Assembly (NCBI GenBank): GCA_019113745.1 | Contig: DXGV01000050.1 | Span: forward strand, 1-56,940 | Direction of reading: 5' to 3' | Source: Candidatus Blautia intestinavium | GTDB lineage: Bacteria > Bacillota > Clostridia > Lachnospirales > Lachnospiraceae | Length of the DNA stretch: 56,940 nt | In this document: in pieces, positions 1-8,199 of the stretch | Position numbering within the stretch: position 1 is the stretch's first letter | Layout: the number at the start of each line of letters is the position of its first letter | Translations under genes and position numbers: made by a program | Notes under the pieces: model-generated | Database searches by the model: none | What the model saw: the letters and a program-made list of their open reading frames with translations, nothing else | Told to the model about the DNA's origin: nothing

Positions 1-129
1 AAGAAAGATGCTATTGTGGAAATGACTTTACCTGAAGATAATAATCAAATATTTGCAAGTAAATACGAAACAGTACTTCCAAGTAAAGAAGAATTGCAAA
101 AATTGTTGGAAGACAAAAATTTTGAATAA
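1..129 (+). CDS. C-terminal end of a PDDEXK nuclease (DUF1016/YhcG-like), partial
   Basis: The reading frame is open from base 1 and ends with TAA at 127-129, giving 42 residues. The stretch LPEDNNQIFASKYETVLPS followed by a charged ELQKLLE helix resembles the extreme C-terminus of the DUF1016/YhcG family, putative PD-(D/E)xK nucleases often found beside restriction-modification genes. The catalytic part lies outside the window. Codon use is strongly AT-rich, unlike the housekeeping genes that follow, which suggests a horizontally acquired gene. The assignment rests on a short tail, so it is moderate. Confidence 0.5.
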   Translation, partial: KKDAIVEMTLPEDNNQIFASKYETVLPSKEELQKLLEDKNFE

Positions 130-138
130 AAGTATGTG

Positions 139-156
139 AATACTCGACAGAGTATT
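139..156 (+). terminator. Weak hairpin after the nuclease gene
   Basis: AATACTC and GAGTATT form a perfect 7-bp stem around a GACA loop, followed by TTAT. It starts 10 bases after the stop codon. The stem is AT-rich and the U-tract short, so termination would be weak. Confidence 0.35.
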
Positions 157-361
157 TTATATTACGCTACGACTAATATTTTGTGACTTTTTGTGAACAA
201 ATTGTGAAAAGTCCAATATAAGGTAGTATCATTTTCTGATTTTAACATTTTCATTACGAATCATTTTTTAATGGCAGCTGATATTGCACGTTACAAAAAA
301 ACTTTCACTGGCAATTTTCCTGTATGCATGGTATCAAAAATTACAAAGGAGCAGATTTTTT

Positions 362-2353
362 ATGGATCATTTTGAATTAGTATCAGAATACAAACCCACC
401 GGCGATCAGCCAAAGGCTATCGCCGAGCTGGTAAAGGGTTTTCAGGAGGGGAACCAGTTTGAGACACTTTTGGGAGTCACCGGTTCCGGTAAGACCTTTA
501 CCATGGCAAACGTCATCCAGCAGTTAAATAAGCCTACGCTGGTGCTGGCCCACAACAAAACCCTTGCCGCCCAGCTCTACGGCGAGTTCAAGGAATTTTT
601 CCCCAACAACGCGGTGGAATATTTTGTCTCCTATTATGATTATTACCAGCCGGAAGCCTATGTGCCTTCCACGGACACCTATATCGCCAAAGACGCTTCC
701 ACCAACGACGAGATCGATAAGCTGCGGCTTTCCGCTACGGCTGCGCTCTGCGAGCGCAGGGATGTGATCGTCGTGTCGTCGGTATCCTGTATCTACGGTC
801 TGGGCGCTCCCCAGGAATTTTTTGACATGATGATCTCCCTGCGCCCCGGCATGGAAAAGGACCGGGACGAAGTGATCCGGCAGCTCATCGACATCCAGTA
901 TTCCCGGAACGAGATGGATTTTCACCGGGGTACCTTCCGGGTAAAAGGCGACGTTCTGGAGATCTTTCCCGCCAATGCCACAGACCGGGCCGTCCGGGTG
1001 GAGTTCTTCGGCGATGAGATCGAGCGCATTACGGATATCGACGTGCTGACCGGGGAAATCAAAAGTGAAGAAAGCCATGCGGCTATTTTCCCCGCCTCCC
1101 ATTACGTAGTTCCCCAGGAACAGATCCGAAGAGCCGCCGATGCTATTCTTGAAGAGATGAAGGAACAGGTGGAATATTTCAAAAGCGAGGATAAGCTCAT
1201 TGAAGCCCAGAGGATCGCGGAACGGACGAATTTTGACGTGGAAATGATGAAAGAAACCGGCTTCTGCTCCGGGATTGAGAATTATTCCCGGCATCTTACA
1301 GGGCTTGCGCCGGGCCAGCCACCCTATACTCTTATGGATTATTTTAAGGATGATTTTCTTCTGATCATCGATGAATCCCATAAGACGGTCTCTCAGGTAG
1401 GAGGCATGTACGCCGGAGACCAGAGCCGGAAGCAGACCCTGGTGGATTACGGGTTCCGTCTTCCCTCCGCCAAGGACAATCGTCCTCTAAGCTTCCAGGA
1501 ATTCGAGAGCAAACTGGATCAGGTGCTCTTCGTCTCCGCCACCCCGGGCCAGTACGAGGCGGAGCATGAGCTTCTCAGGGCAGAGCAGATCATCCGTCCT
1601 ACGGGCCTTCTGGATCCCAAAGTGGAGGTCCGTCCTGTGGAGGGCCAGATCGACGACCTGATCGGCGAGGTTAACAAAGAAGTGGAAAGGAGCCACAAAA
1701 TTCTTATCACCACCCTCACCAAAAGGATGGCGGAAGATCTTACGGATTATATGAAGGATGTGGGGATCCGGGTCCGTTATCTTCACTCGGATATCGACAC
1801 CCTGGAGAGGGCGGAGATCATCCGGGATATGCGCCTGGATGTTTTTGACGTCCTGGTGGGGATCAACCTTCTCCGGGAAGGTCTTGACATTCCGGAGATC
1901 ACCCTGGTCGCCATTCTGGACGCGGATAAGGAAGGATTCCTCCGTTCCGAGGTTTCTCTCATCCAGACCATCGGCCGCGCCGCCCGCAACAGCGAGGGCC
2001 ATGTGATCATGTACGCCGACGTGATGACGGATTCCATGAAGAACGCCATCCGGGAAACAGAGCGGAGGCGCGCCATCCAGGAAGCATATAATAAGGAACA
2101 CGGGATCACTCCCACCACCATCAAAAAATCTGTCCGGGATCTGATCGCCGTCTCCAAAGCAGTGGCGGAGACAGAGGTAAAACTTCAGAAAGATCCGGAA
2201 TCTATGAACCGCAAAGAGCTTATGAAACTTATCAAAGAAGTGGAAAAACAGATGCGTCAGGCTGCCGCTGACCTGAATTTCGAGCAGGCCGCAGAGCTTC
2301 GTGACAAAATGCTGGATCTGAAGAAAAGCCTCGAGGAAATGGACAGCGACTGA
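362..2353 (+). CDS. uvrB: Excinuclease ABC subunit B (UvrB)
   Basis: UvrB is the damage-verifying helicase-like subunit of the UvrABC nucleotide excision repair complex; it receives lesions from UvrA and positions UvrC. The 663-residue product has the usual length. Visible motifs are the Walker A GVTGSGKT (38-45), the beta-hairpin region [12 protein letters not shown] (91-102) that clamps DNA, the DESH box, helicase motif [11 protein letters not shown], and a C-terminal UVR coiled coil that contacts UvrC. The start at 362 is chosen over in-frame upstream codons because AAAGGAG (345-351) sits 10 bases ahead and the protein then begins [12 protein letters not shown] as in homologues. The gene stands alone: uvrA and uvrC are not in the window. 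I saw no clear LexA/SOS operator in the upstream 230 bases. Confidence 0.98.
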   Translation: MDHFELVSEYKPTGDQPKAIAELVKGFQEGNQFETLLGVTGSGKTFTMANVIQQLNKPTLVLAHNKTLAAQLYGEFKEFFPNNAVEYFVSYYDYYQPEAYVPSTDTYIAKDASTNDEIDKLRLSATAALCERRDVIVVSSVSCIYGLGAPQEFFDMMISLRPGMEKDRDEVIRQLIDIQYSRNEMDFHRGTFRVKGDVLEIFPANATDRAVRVEFFGDEIERITDIDVLTGEIKSEESHAAIFPASHYVVPQEQIRRAADAILEEMKEQVEYFKSEDKLIEAQRIAERTNFDVEMMKETGFCSGIENYSRHLTGLAPGQPPYTLMDYFKDDFLLIIDESHKTVSQVGGMYAGDQSRKQTLVDYGFRLPSAKDNRPLSFQEFESKLDQVLFVSATPGQYEAEHELLRAEQIIRPTGLLDPKVEVRPVEGQIDDLIGEVNKEVERSHKILITTLTKRMAEDLTDYMKDVGIRVRYLHSDIDTLERAEIIRDMRLDVFDVLVGINLLREGLDIPEITLVAILDADKEGFLRSEVSLIQTIGRAARNSEGHVIMYADVMTDSMKNAIRETERRRAIQEAYNKEHGITPTTIKKSVRDLIAVSKAVAETEVKLQKDPESMNRKELMKLIKEVEKQMRQAAADLNFEQAAELRDKMLDLKKSLEEMDSD

Positions 2354-2359
2354 TCCGCG

Positions 2360-2391
2360 AAGACGTCCCGGCTTTTCCCAGGGCGTCTTTT
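2360..2391 (+). terminator. Intrinsic terminator of uvrB
   Basis: An AAGACG-T-CCC / GGGCGTCTT stem with one bulged T, loop rich in T, followed by TTTT. It lies 7 bases after the uvrB stop. Confidence 0.7.
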
Positions 2392-2467
2392 GTGAAAACT
2401 TTCCTTGTGTTCTATTCCGCGGAATGTTAGAATAAAAAAGTGATTTTATACGAAAGAAGGATTAAAA

Positions 2468-3631
2468 ATGCATTTCTCAAAACGACTGGACAGATTCGGA
2501 GATGAGATATTTGCCGCTCTCAACAACAGGAAAATGGAGCTGGAGCAGCAGGGAATGAAAATATATAACATGAGCGTCGGCACCCCGGATTTCAAAACCC
2601 CGGAGCATATCAAGAAAGCCCTTGCCGAAGCCGCCATGGACGACGAGAACTGGAAATACAGTCTCAGGGATATCCCGGAGCTTCTGGACGCTGTCTGCGA
2701 ATATTATCAGAAGCGTTTCCAGGTGGAGATCACCCCGGATATGGTGATGTCTGTTTACGGAAGCCAGGAGGGAATGGGCCATCTGGGAATGGCCATCTGC
2801 GATGAAGGAGACACGGTTCTTCTTCCAGATCCCTGTTACCCGGTATTCGCGGCGGGAAGTCTCATGGCGGGAGCTGTTCCCTACTACTATCCCCTTACTG
2901 CGGAACATGATTTTCTTCCCTGTGTGAAGGAAATCCCCGAAGATGTGGCAAGAAAAGCGAAATACATGATCGTTTCCCTCCCCTCCAACCCGGTGGGAAG
3001 CGTAGCGACTCCCGGGCTTTATGAAGAGATCGTGGAGTTTGGTAAGAAATACGATATCCTCATCATCCACGACAACGCCTACAGCGATATTATTTACGAC
3101 GGCGAGCACGGCGGAAGTTTTCTCGCCACTCCGGGAGCGAAGGAGATCGGCGTGGAATTTTTCAGCCTTTCTAAATCTTTCAATGTCACAGGAGCAAGGA
3201 TCAGCTTCCTGGTGGGCCGTCCCGATGTGATAGCAGCTCTTCGGAAGCTGCGCAGCCAGATCGATTTCGGCATGTTCCTTCCTATTCAGAAGGCGGGGAT
3301 CGCGGCGCTTAAAGGTTCTCTTGACAGTGTGAAAGAACAGTGTCGTCTCTACCAGGAGCGGAGAGACGCCCTCTGCGAAGGGCTCCGCAGCATCGGCTGG
3401 GATCTTCCCAACGGAAAGGGCACCATGTTCGTCTGGGCCCGGATTCCCGGAGGACGTATGGACAGCATGGATTTCTGCATGGAGCTGATGGAAAAAGCAG
3501 GAGTGATCGTAACTCCCGGGGCAAGCTTCGGTCCCCACGGAGAAGGATATGTGCGCTTCGCGCTGGTGCTTCCTCCGGAAAAGATACGGGAAGCCGTTGA
3601 GGCCATCCGAAGAAGCGGGATCACTGACTGA
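2468..3631 (+). CDS. PLP-dependent class I/II aminotransferase
   Basis: This is a 387-residue fold-type I aminotransferase. The PLP lysine is in SLSKSFN (K236), the cofactor aspartate in HDNAYSD (D202), the SNPVG segment is at 173-177, and the C-terminal GYVRFAL carries the carboxylate-binding arginine. Sequence style is close to LL-diaminopimelate aminotransferase-like and aspartate/alanine aminotransferases; the substrate cannot be fixed from sequence alone. GAAAGAAGG (2452-2460) provides the ribosome binding site. The gene has uvrB's terminator upstream and a bidirectional terminator downstream, so it is probably monocistronic. No lysine or branched-chain biosynthesis genes adjoin it. Confidence 0.85.
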   Translation: MHFSKRLDRFGDEIFAALNNRKMELEQQGMKIYNMSVGTPDFKTPEHIKKALAEAAMDDENWKYSLRDIPELLDAVCEYYQKRFQVEITPDMVMSVYGSQEGMGHLGMAICDEGDTVLLPDPCYPVFAAGSLMAGAVPYYYPLTAEHDFLPCVKEIPEDVARKAKYMIVSLPSNPVGSVATPGLYEEIVEFGKKYDILIIHDNAYSDIIYDGEHGGSFLATPGAKEIGVEFFSLSKSFNVTGARISFLVGRPDVIAALRKLRSQIDFGMFLPIQKAGIAALKGSLDSVKEQCRLYQERRDALCEGLRSIGWDLPNGKGTMFVWARIPGGRMDSMDFCMELMEKAGVIVTPGASFGPHGEGYVRFALVLPPEKIREAVEAIRRSGITD

Positions 3632-3725
3632 GGATAAAACCGGGAATCGCCGGAATTATGCAGTTTGTATCGCTGCTGCCTTTGTATACTGACGCTATCG
3701 AGTCAAAAAAGTCAGTAATATAATA

Positions 3726-3770
3726 AGCCTCTGTATTTCAGGCTGATTCTGAAATACAGAGGCTCTTTAT
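3726..3770 (+). terminator. Strong bidirectional terminator between convergent genes
   Basis: A perfect 16-bp stem (3726-3741 with 3749-3764, AGCCTCTGTATTTCAG) with a 7-base loop is followed by CTTTATTCTTT on the plus strand. On the minus strand it is followed by TTATTATATTA and a T-run further on. It separates the converging aminotransferase and nrdJ. Confidence 0.85.
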
Positions 3771-3799
3771 TCTTTGCGCGCTATATATCAGGATCCGGA

Positions 3800-6136
3800 T
3801 CACCGGATAGGGCAGACGCCGTTCACGCATTCGCTCTCGCCGATATCCAGCTCGGACTCCTCCTGCTCGTATTTTGAGATCAGAGAAGGATTAAAGGGCT
3901 TCATCTCCTGCTTCCGTTTCTCATATTCTTCCTCTGTGATCTCCTCGTAAGGAAGAAGTTCATAGAAATTATCGTCGTAGCTTAAGAAGGAAAGAGCCAC
4001 TACGTCGTCCCAGTTATCCCATACCCACTCTTCTACTTCATCCCATTCATTGTCCCTGACATGAACGGTAATAGAGCAGTTATGATCCACGTAGTAAGTC
4101 ATGAACATCTTATAATTTTCCAACTGCTCGATAGCGGAAACATCTGCTTTCACTCTTCCGGCAGGCGCTTTTACCGGGAACTCCACTACTTTTGTCCTAC
4201 AGGTTTCCGCATCCTGTCCCACCTCCGGAAATACCGGATACCCAAGTTCCTCGCATACCTTGCAGAGCGGATCCGCCGCCGAGATCCGGATACGGCGCAC
4301 ATAATAAGGCGCGTGGGAATAGTGGATCCCGCTGGAAACGGTTGGAAGCAGAGACAGCGTTCCTTCCGGTTTTACCGTCGTCACCAGAAGAGGCTCTGTC
4401 TGGTTCAACTGACGGGCCAGTTTCTTCGCCGCGTCGTGGGCCGTCTCCCGCAGTTTTTTAAGGAGAGTGATCTGCCCCTCCCTGTTCATCCCTGTGGCGT
4501 TTACCATATCCTGCCATCCGGTTAAAGAACAGCCAAGGAGCCTGTCTCTCTGCTGTACCCGGTTCCATTCATGCATTTCCAGTTCCCGGCAGGTCATCCG
4601 GTATCCTGCTCTGGCGGAAAGCCTCTGGGCCTTGAGAAGCGCCGTCTCGTCCAGTTTTCCGTCATGGACAAAGGCCATCACATTGACAGTAGTCAGGTTG
4701 CACATTCCATGACTGTCCAGAAGGATCTCTCCGCAGGGATTGCAGCCCCGGAAATCTGCTCTTCTCTTCCGTCCGGCTTCTTCGTTTACCCATCCGGGCT
4801 CCCCGGAATAGCGCATCTGCTGCAAATGCCAGTGGAGCTGCTCTCTGGTAGGTTTTTTCCGGTAAAAAATAGAGTTGTTGCTCATCTGGCGGTGAGCGAT
4901 GCTTTTATCAATCTCCCAGTGTCCGTTCACCTGACGGTAAAGATTACTCTTCGCCTGGATACATTCCTCGTCGTTCTGGTCGATAAGGCCGATCTCCGAG
5001 GTACGGCGCACGCCGCCGGAAACCACGTTCTCCCCAATGATATTGGCGATGTCCAGAAGGTCGATGGGGGCAAGCTGGATATATTTCTTCCCTTTGCGGG
5101 CGCCTGCGGAAACAATTACTTTATGAATTTTGTCCAGCATTGTCATCATAGATTCATAGCCGCTGGCTGTACCGCCGAAAATATGAAGCCTTTCTCCTCT
5201 GGGGCGGATGCTGTCGTATTCTACAATAATGGTATTGATCTTTGCGTACTCCCGGTTGGTGAGGAACTGAAAATAGTGGTCCAGGGCCTGCGCCCATCCT
5301 TCTTTCGAGTCCCCTACCGCCATCGTCACTGTGTCTCCGGAAAAGTCCAGATTGGTATATTCCAGACGTTTCTCAGGCTCTCTCGGCGAATACGCTTTGT
5401 GAAGGATCCTCATATCTGTGCGGATCTTCGGCAGCTTCCGCGCGTCCTCTTTTAACACACGGACTCCTACGCCGCTTCCGATCATTAAAAGATAAAACAG
5501 ATCGTGATAAGCGTGAAAATCATCGATCACTTCAAAAGCACAGTTATAGTTCGCCATAGGATAGGCGTCCGCCACCTTGGTGTTTCCCACCCAGAAGGTA
5601 CGTCCGGAAAGAAACTGACGCAGATGATAGATATTGTCGTAAAGAGTTTCCGCTTCTTCTCTCGTAGTAGGAGCCAGCGAACAGTTATACTCCACCGCCC
5701 GGCGGACAGTCTCCCACCAGAACTCTCTCCGGCCATACCGGGGGATATAGCGGGAATAAGTTCTGGAATATACAAAGGCCCCAAGCTGCTCCATGGGATT
5801 GGGCGTGTGTTTGTAAGTGCTTAAAAATTCTCTGGAAAGAAGCCCAGACTTCCACTCTTCTCTTGTATGTTCTTTTTCTCTTCTGTACAGAATATATGCT
5901 TTAGCTGTACGGAATCTCTGCTGCTCAAAAAGGCATTCCTCCACCATATCCTGGATGGTTTCAATGCCTACGATATCTTCCTTCAAAGCCAGAAGCTTCT
6001 GTTCGATCACGTCTGTCGTTTTTTCTTCCATCTCCTCGTCCTGCTCTCCTGCCGCCGCAGCAGCAAGACCGATGGCGCGGAAAATATATTTTTTGTCAAA
6101 AGGGACAACCGCCCCGTTTCTCTTTCTAACCTTCAT
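3800..6136 (-). CDS. nrdJ: Adenosylcobalamin-dependent ribonucleotide reductase, class II (NrdJ)
   Basis: NrdJ reduces ribonucleotides to deoxyribonucleotides with a thiyl radical generated from adenosylcobalamin, independent of oxygen. The 778-residue protein starts with an ATP-cone (about 1-90, KVRKRNGAVVPFDK). The active-site thiol pair corresponds to C199 (YNCAF) and C479, and the radical cysteine to C468 in NPCGE (466-470), with N466 and E470 in place. C770 and C775 near the end (CVNGVC) are the redox shuttle that re-reduces the active site. The layout matches the monomeric Lactobacillus-type reductase plus an ATP cone. ATG 6136 is preferred because GGAGG lies 8-12 bases upstream; in-frame codons up to 6262 lack this and would add an atypical extension. 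Tandem NrdR-type boxes lie about 155 bases upstream. Confidence 0.96.
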   Translation of the reverse strand: MKVRKRNGAVVPFDKKYIFRAIGLAAAAAGEQDEEMEEKTTDVIEQKLLALKEDIVGIETIQDMVEECLFEQQRFRTAKAYILYRREKEHTREEWKSGLLSREFLSTYKHTPNPMEQLGAFVYSRTYSRYIPRYGRREFWWETVRRAVEYNCSLAPTTREEAETLYDNIYHLRQFLSGRTFWVGNTKVADAYPMANYNCAFEVIDDFHAYHDLFYLLMIGSGVGVRVLKEDARKLPKIRTDMRILHKAYSPREPEKRLEYTNLDFSGDTVTMAVGDSKEGWAQALDHYFQFLTNREYAKINTIIVEYDSIRPRGERLHIFGGTASGYESMMTMLDKIHKVIVSAGARKGKKYIQLAPIDLLDIANIIGENVVSGGVRRTSEIGLIDQNDEECIQAKSNLYRQVNGHWEIDKSIAHRQMSNNSIFYRKKPTREQLHWHLQQMRYSGEPGWVNEEAGRKRRADFRGCNPCGEILLDSHGMCNLTTVNVMAFVHDGKLDETALLKAQRLSARAGYRMTCRELEMHEWNRVQQRDRLLGCSLTGWQDMVNATGMNREGQITLLKKLRETAHDAAKKLARQLNQTEPLLVTTVKPEGTLSLLPTVSSGIHYSHAPYYVRRIRISAADPLCKVCEELGYPVFPEVGQDAETCRTKVVEFPVKAPAGRVKADVSAIEQLENYKMFMTYYVDHNCSITVHVRDNEWDEVEEWVWDNWDDVVALSFLSYDDNFYELLPYEEITEEEYEKRKQEMKPFNPSLISKYEQEESELDIGESECVNGVCPIR

Positions 6137-6290
6137 GCCGATTCCTCCGCTTCCTGTATTTTTTATGTCTCTGGAACTTCTTTTCAAAGTTTCAGTTTTT
6201 TCATAGCCGCGTCTTTCGCCGCAGCCTTTTTCTATTATATCGCTCCAGCCCCGGAGCGTCAATTATCCGGAGGGTATATTTTTATCTTTT

Positions 6291-6338
6291 TCACAAGATA
6301 TAGTGTTTTATACATTTATGAAATACATTTTATTGAAT
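6291..6338 (-). promoter_or_regulatory. Tandem NrdR boxes upstream of nrdJ
   Basis: TCACAAGATATAGTGT (6291-6306) matches the NrdR consensus acaCwAtATaTwGtgt at 14 of 16 positions. A second, weaker site ATACATTTTATTGAAT (6323-6338) matches at 11 of 16. Their centres are 32 bp apart, three helical turns, the spacing known for paired NrdR boxes. NrdR represses ribonucleotide reductase operons when dATP is high. The nrdR gene is not in this window. Confidence 0.65.
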
Positions 6339-6394
6339 CATAGAATATATCTTTTTATCTGGATTTTTACCGTCGTCCCTGTTTTGCCGTATAC

Positions 6395-6461
6395 ATGCGC
6401 TTCTCCATTGTTCGCCTGCAGATTGTTGAAATTCACACGGTTGGAGCCTGCAAATCGAAAA
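6395..6461. repeat. Diverged half-copy of the palindromic element at 56818
   Basis: On the minus strand the core reads CTCCAACCGTGTGAATTTCA, almost the same as the left arm of the element near the right window edge. On the plus strand GAAATTC..ACGGTTGGAG..CT..TCGAAAA aligns with 56907-56940 over 34 bases with about 6 differences. Only one arm is recognisable; the opposite arm and central GGCGTAC palindrome are missing. Confidence 0.5.
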
Positions 6462-6492
6462 AGAGAGACTGCGGGATCACCTACAGTCTCTC
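6458..6492 (-). terminator. Intrinsic terminator of the treB-treA operon
   Basis: GAGAGACTG (6463-6471) and CAGTCTCTC (6484-6492) form a perfect 9-bp stem; on the minus strand it runs into TTTTT. It lies 28 bases beyond the treA stop. Confidence 0.85.
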
Positions 6493-6519
6493 CTTCCAGA
6501 GTAATGCATTCTATATTAT

Positions 6520-8160
6520 TTATTTTTCCAGGGCAACTGTCTCAAAAGGTCTCAGCGTGATACATCCGCCGCCGCTCTGGACGCCTTCATAATTTCCCAC
6601 AAGTTTGCGGTATTCCGTCCACGCTGCCTCTGCCGGAACAGCGATCTCTTTTCCGGTCAGATTGTTCAAGACAATCAGTTCCTCTTCCCCACAGGTTCTC
6701 CGATAGGCAAGGACGTCTTCATTTTCCTTCTCAAAGAACTCAATGGTTCCTTTTGAGATCACGTCTTTATCCTTGCGCATGGCAACCAGATTTTTATAGA
6801 AAGAATAAATGGAATCTTTATCTTTTATCTGTTTTTCTGCGTTAATGTCCTTATAATTTGCCGTTACCTCAAGCCATGGCGTTCCTTCCGTAAATCCGGC
6901 GTTTTTGCCGTCGGACCACTGCACAGGCGTACGTCCGTTGTCTCTGGAACGGGCGGCAAGAATTTCCAGCGCTTCTTTCTCTGTTTTTCCCTGCTTAAGA
7001 AGAATCTTATAGTAATTCAGACTTTCCACGTCACGGTACTGGGAAATACTGGTATAGTGGGCGTTGGTCATTCCCAGTTCCTCGCCCTGATAAATATACG
7101 GGGTTCCTCTCATCAGATGAATGGCCGCAGCCAGCATCTTGGCAGATTCCTTCCAGTATTTTTCCTCGTCGCCGAATCTGGATACTGTACGGGGCTGATC
7201 ATGGTTGCACCAGAACAGGGCGTTCCAGCCATGTCCTTCCTGCATTCCCGTCTGCCACTTCTCAAACAGCTTCTTCAGCGCCATCCGGTCCGGCTCCATC
7301 AGCGCCCATTTGTCCCCGTTCTTATAATCCACTTTCAGATGATGGAAATTAAAGCACATAGACAGTTCTTTTTCTTCCGGAGCGGAGTAGCGGATACAGT
7401 TTTCCAGTGTAGTGGAAGACATTTCCCCTACAGTGATCATATCGTCGATTCCTGTATCTCTTGTAAGCTCTTTCAGATACTCGTGGACATGAGGACCGTC
7501 TGTATAAAATCTTCTGCCGTCGCCTTCATAATCGTTCTCGAAAGTATCCGGTTTGGAGATCAGATTCACTACGTCGAAACGGAAGCCCTTTACGCCCTTT
7601 TCCTTCCAGTACAGGATCACCTTTTTCAGCTCGTCTCTCACTTCCGGATTGTCCCAGTTCAGATCCGCCTGCGACACATCGAACAAGTGAAGGTACCATT
7701 TTCCAAGAGAAGGAACGTATTCCCATGCAGATCCGCCAAACTTCGACTGCCAGTTCGTAGGAACCTGATCCGGCGTTCCCTCCCGGAAAATATAGTAATT
7801 CTGATATTTTTCGTCTCCGGCAAGGGCTTTCTGAAACCATTCATGGTCTGTGGAGGTATGGTTAAACACCATATCCAGCATCAGTCCCATTCCTCTTTTG
7901 TCCGCCTCCCGGATCAGCTCCTCCATATCCTCCATCGTACCGAATCTGGGGTCGATGCTGCAATAATCCGCAACATCATACCCATTATCGTTCTGAGGAG
8001 AAACAAACACCGGGGTAAGCCACAGATAATCCGGCCCAAGCTCTTTCAGATAATCCAGTTTCTCAATAATTCCTTTCAGATCTCCCAGTCCGTCTCCATT
8101 GGAATCCATAAAAGACTTGGGATAAATCTGATAAACCACTTTACTGCTGAAATCTGCCAT
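6520..8160 (-). CDS. treA: Trehalose-6-phosphate hydrolase, GH13 alpha-glucosidase
   Basis: A cytoplasmic GH13 enzyme of 546 residues that should split trehalose-6-phosphate, made by the adjacent PTS transporter, into glucose and glucose-6-phosphate. The (beta/alpha)8 motifs are complete: DMVFNH (96-101), nucleophile D196 in GFRFD, acid/base E246 in VGEM, and D321 in NHDQPR. There is no signal peptide, fitting a phosphorylated intracellular substrate. The start has AAAAGGAG upstream. The gene follows treB by 39 bases in one operon and ends in a strong terminator. GH13 oligo-1,6-glucosidases are the nearest alternative; the PTS EIIBCA partner and the TreR-type divergent regulator make the trehalose assignment much more likely. 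Confidence 0.93.
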   Translation of the reverse strand: MADFSSKVVYQIYPKSFMDSNGDGLGDLKGIIEKLDYLKELGPDYLWLTPVFVSPQNDNGYDVADYCSIDPRFGTMEDMEELIREADKRGMGLMLDMVFNHTSTDHEWFQKALAGDEKYQNYYIFREGTPDQVPTNWQSKFGGSAWEYVPSLGKWYLHLFDVSQADLNWDNPEVRDELKKVILYWKEKGVKGFRFDVVNLISKPDTFENDYEGDGRRFYTDGPHVHEYLKELTRDTGIDDMITVGEMSSTTLENCIRYSAPEEKELSMCFNFHHLKVDYKNGDKWALMEPDRMALKKLFEKWQTGMQEGHGWNALFWCNHDQPRTVSRFGDEEKYWKESAKMLAAAIHLMRGTPYIYQGEELGMTNAHYTSISQYRDVESLNYYKILLKQGKTEKEALEILAARSRDNGRTPVQWSDGKNAGFTEGTPWLEVTANYKDINAEKQIKDKDSIYSFYKNLVAMRKDKDVISKGTIEFFEKENEDVLAYRRTCGEEELIVLNNLTGKEIAVPAEAAWTEYRKLVGNYEGVQSGGGCITLRPFETVALEK

Positions 8161-8199
8161 TGGAATTCTCCTTTTCTGTCATATTCGGTTTAAATTTTC

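Noticed and set aside
130-361. LexA/SOS operator upstream of uvrB
   Set aside because: I looked for GAAC-N4-GTTC type palindromes and found none.
2477-3538. Long minus-strand frame (353 codons) opposite the aminotransferase
   Set aside because: Mirror of a well-supported gene; no ribosome binding site and no family-like sequence. The same applies to long antisense frames at 524-1381, 7057-8193, 18854-19918, 38441-39433, 40210-41259 and 55862-56764.
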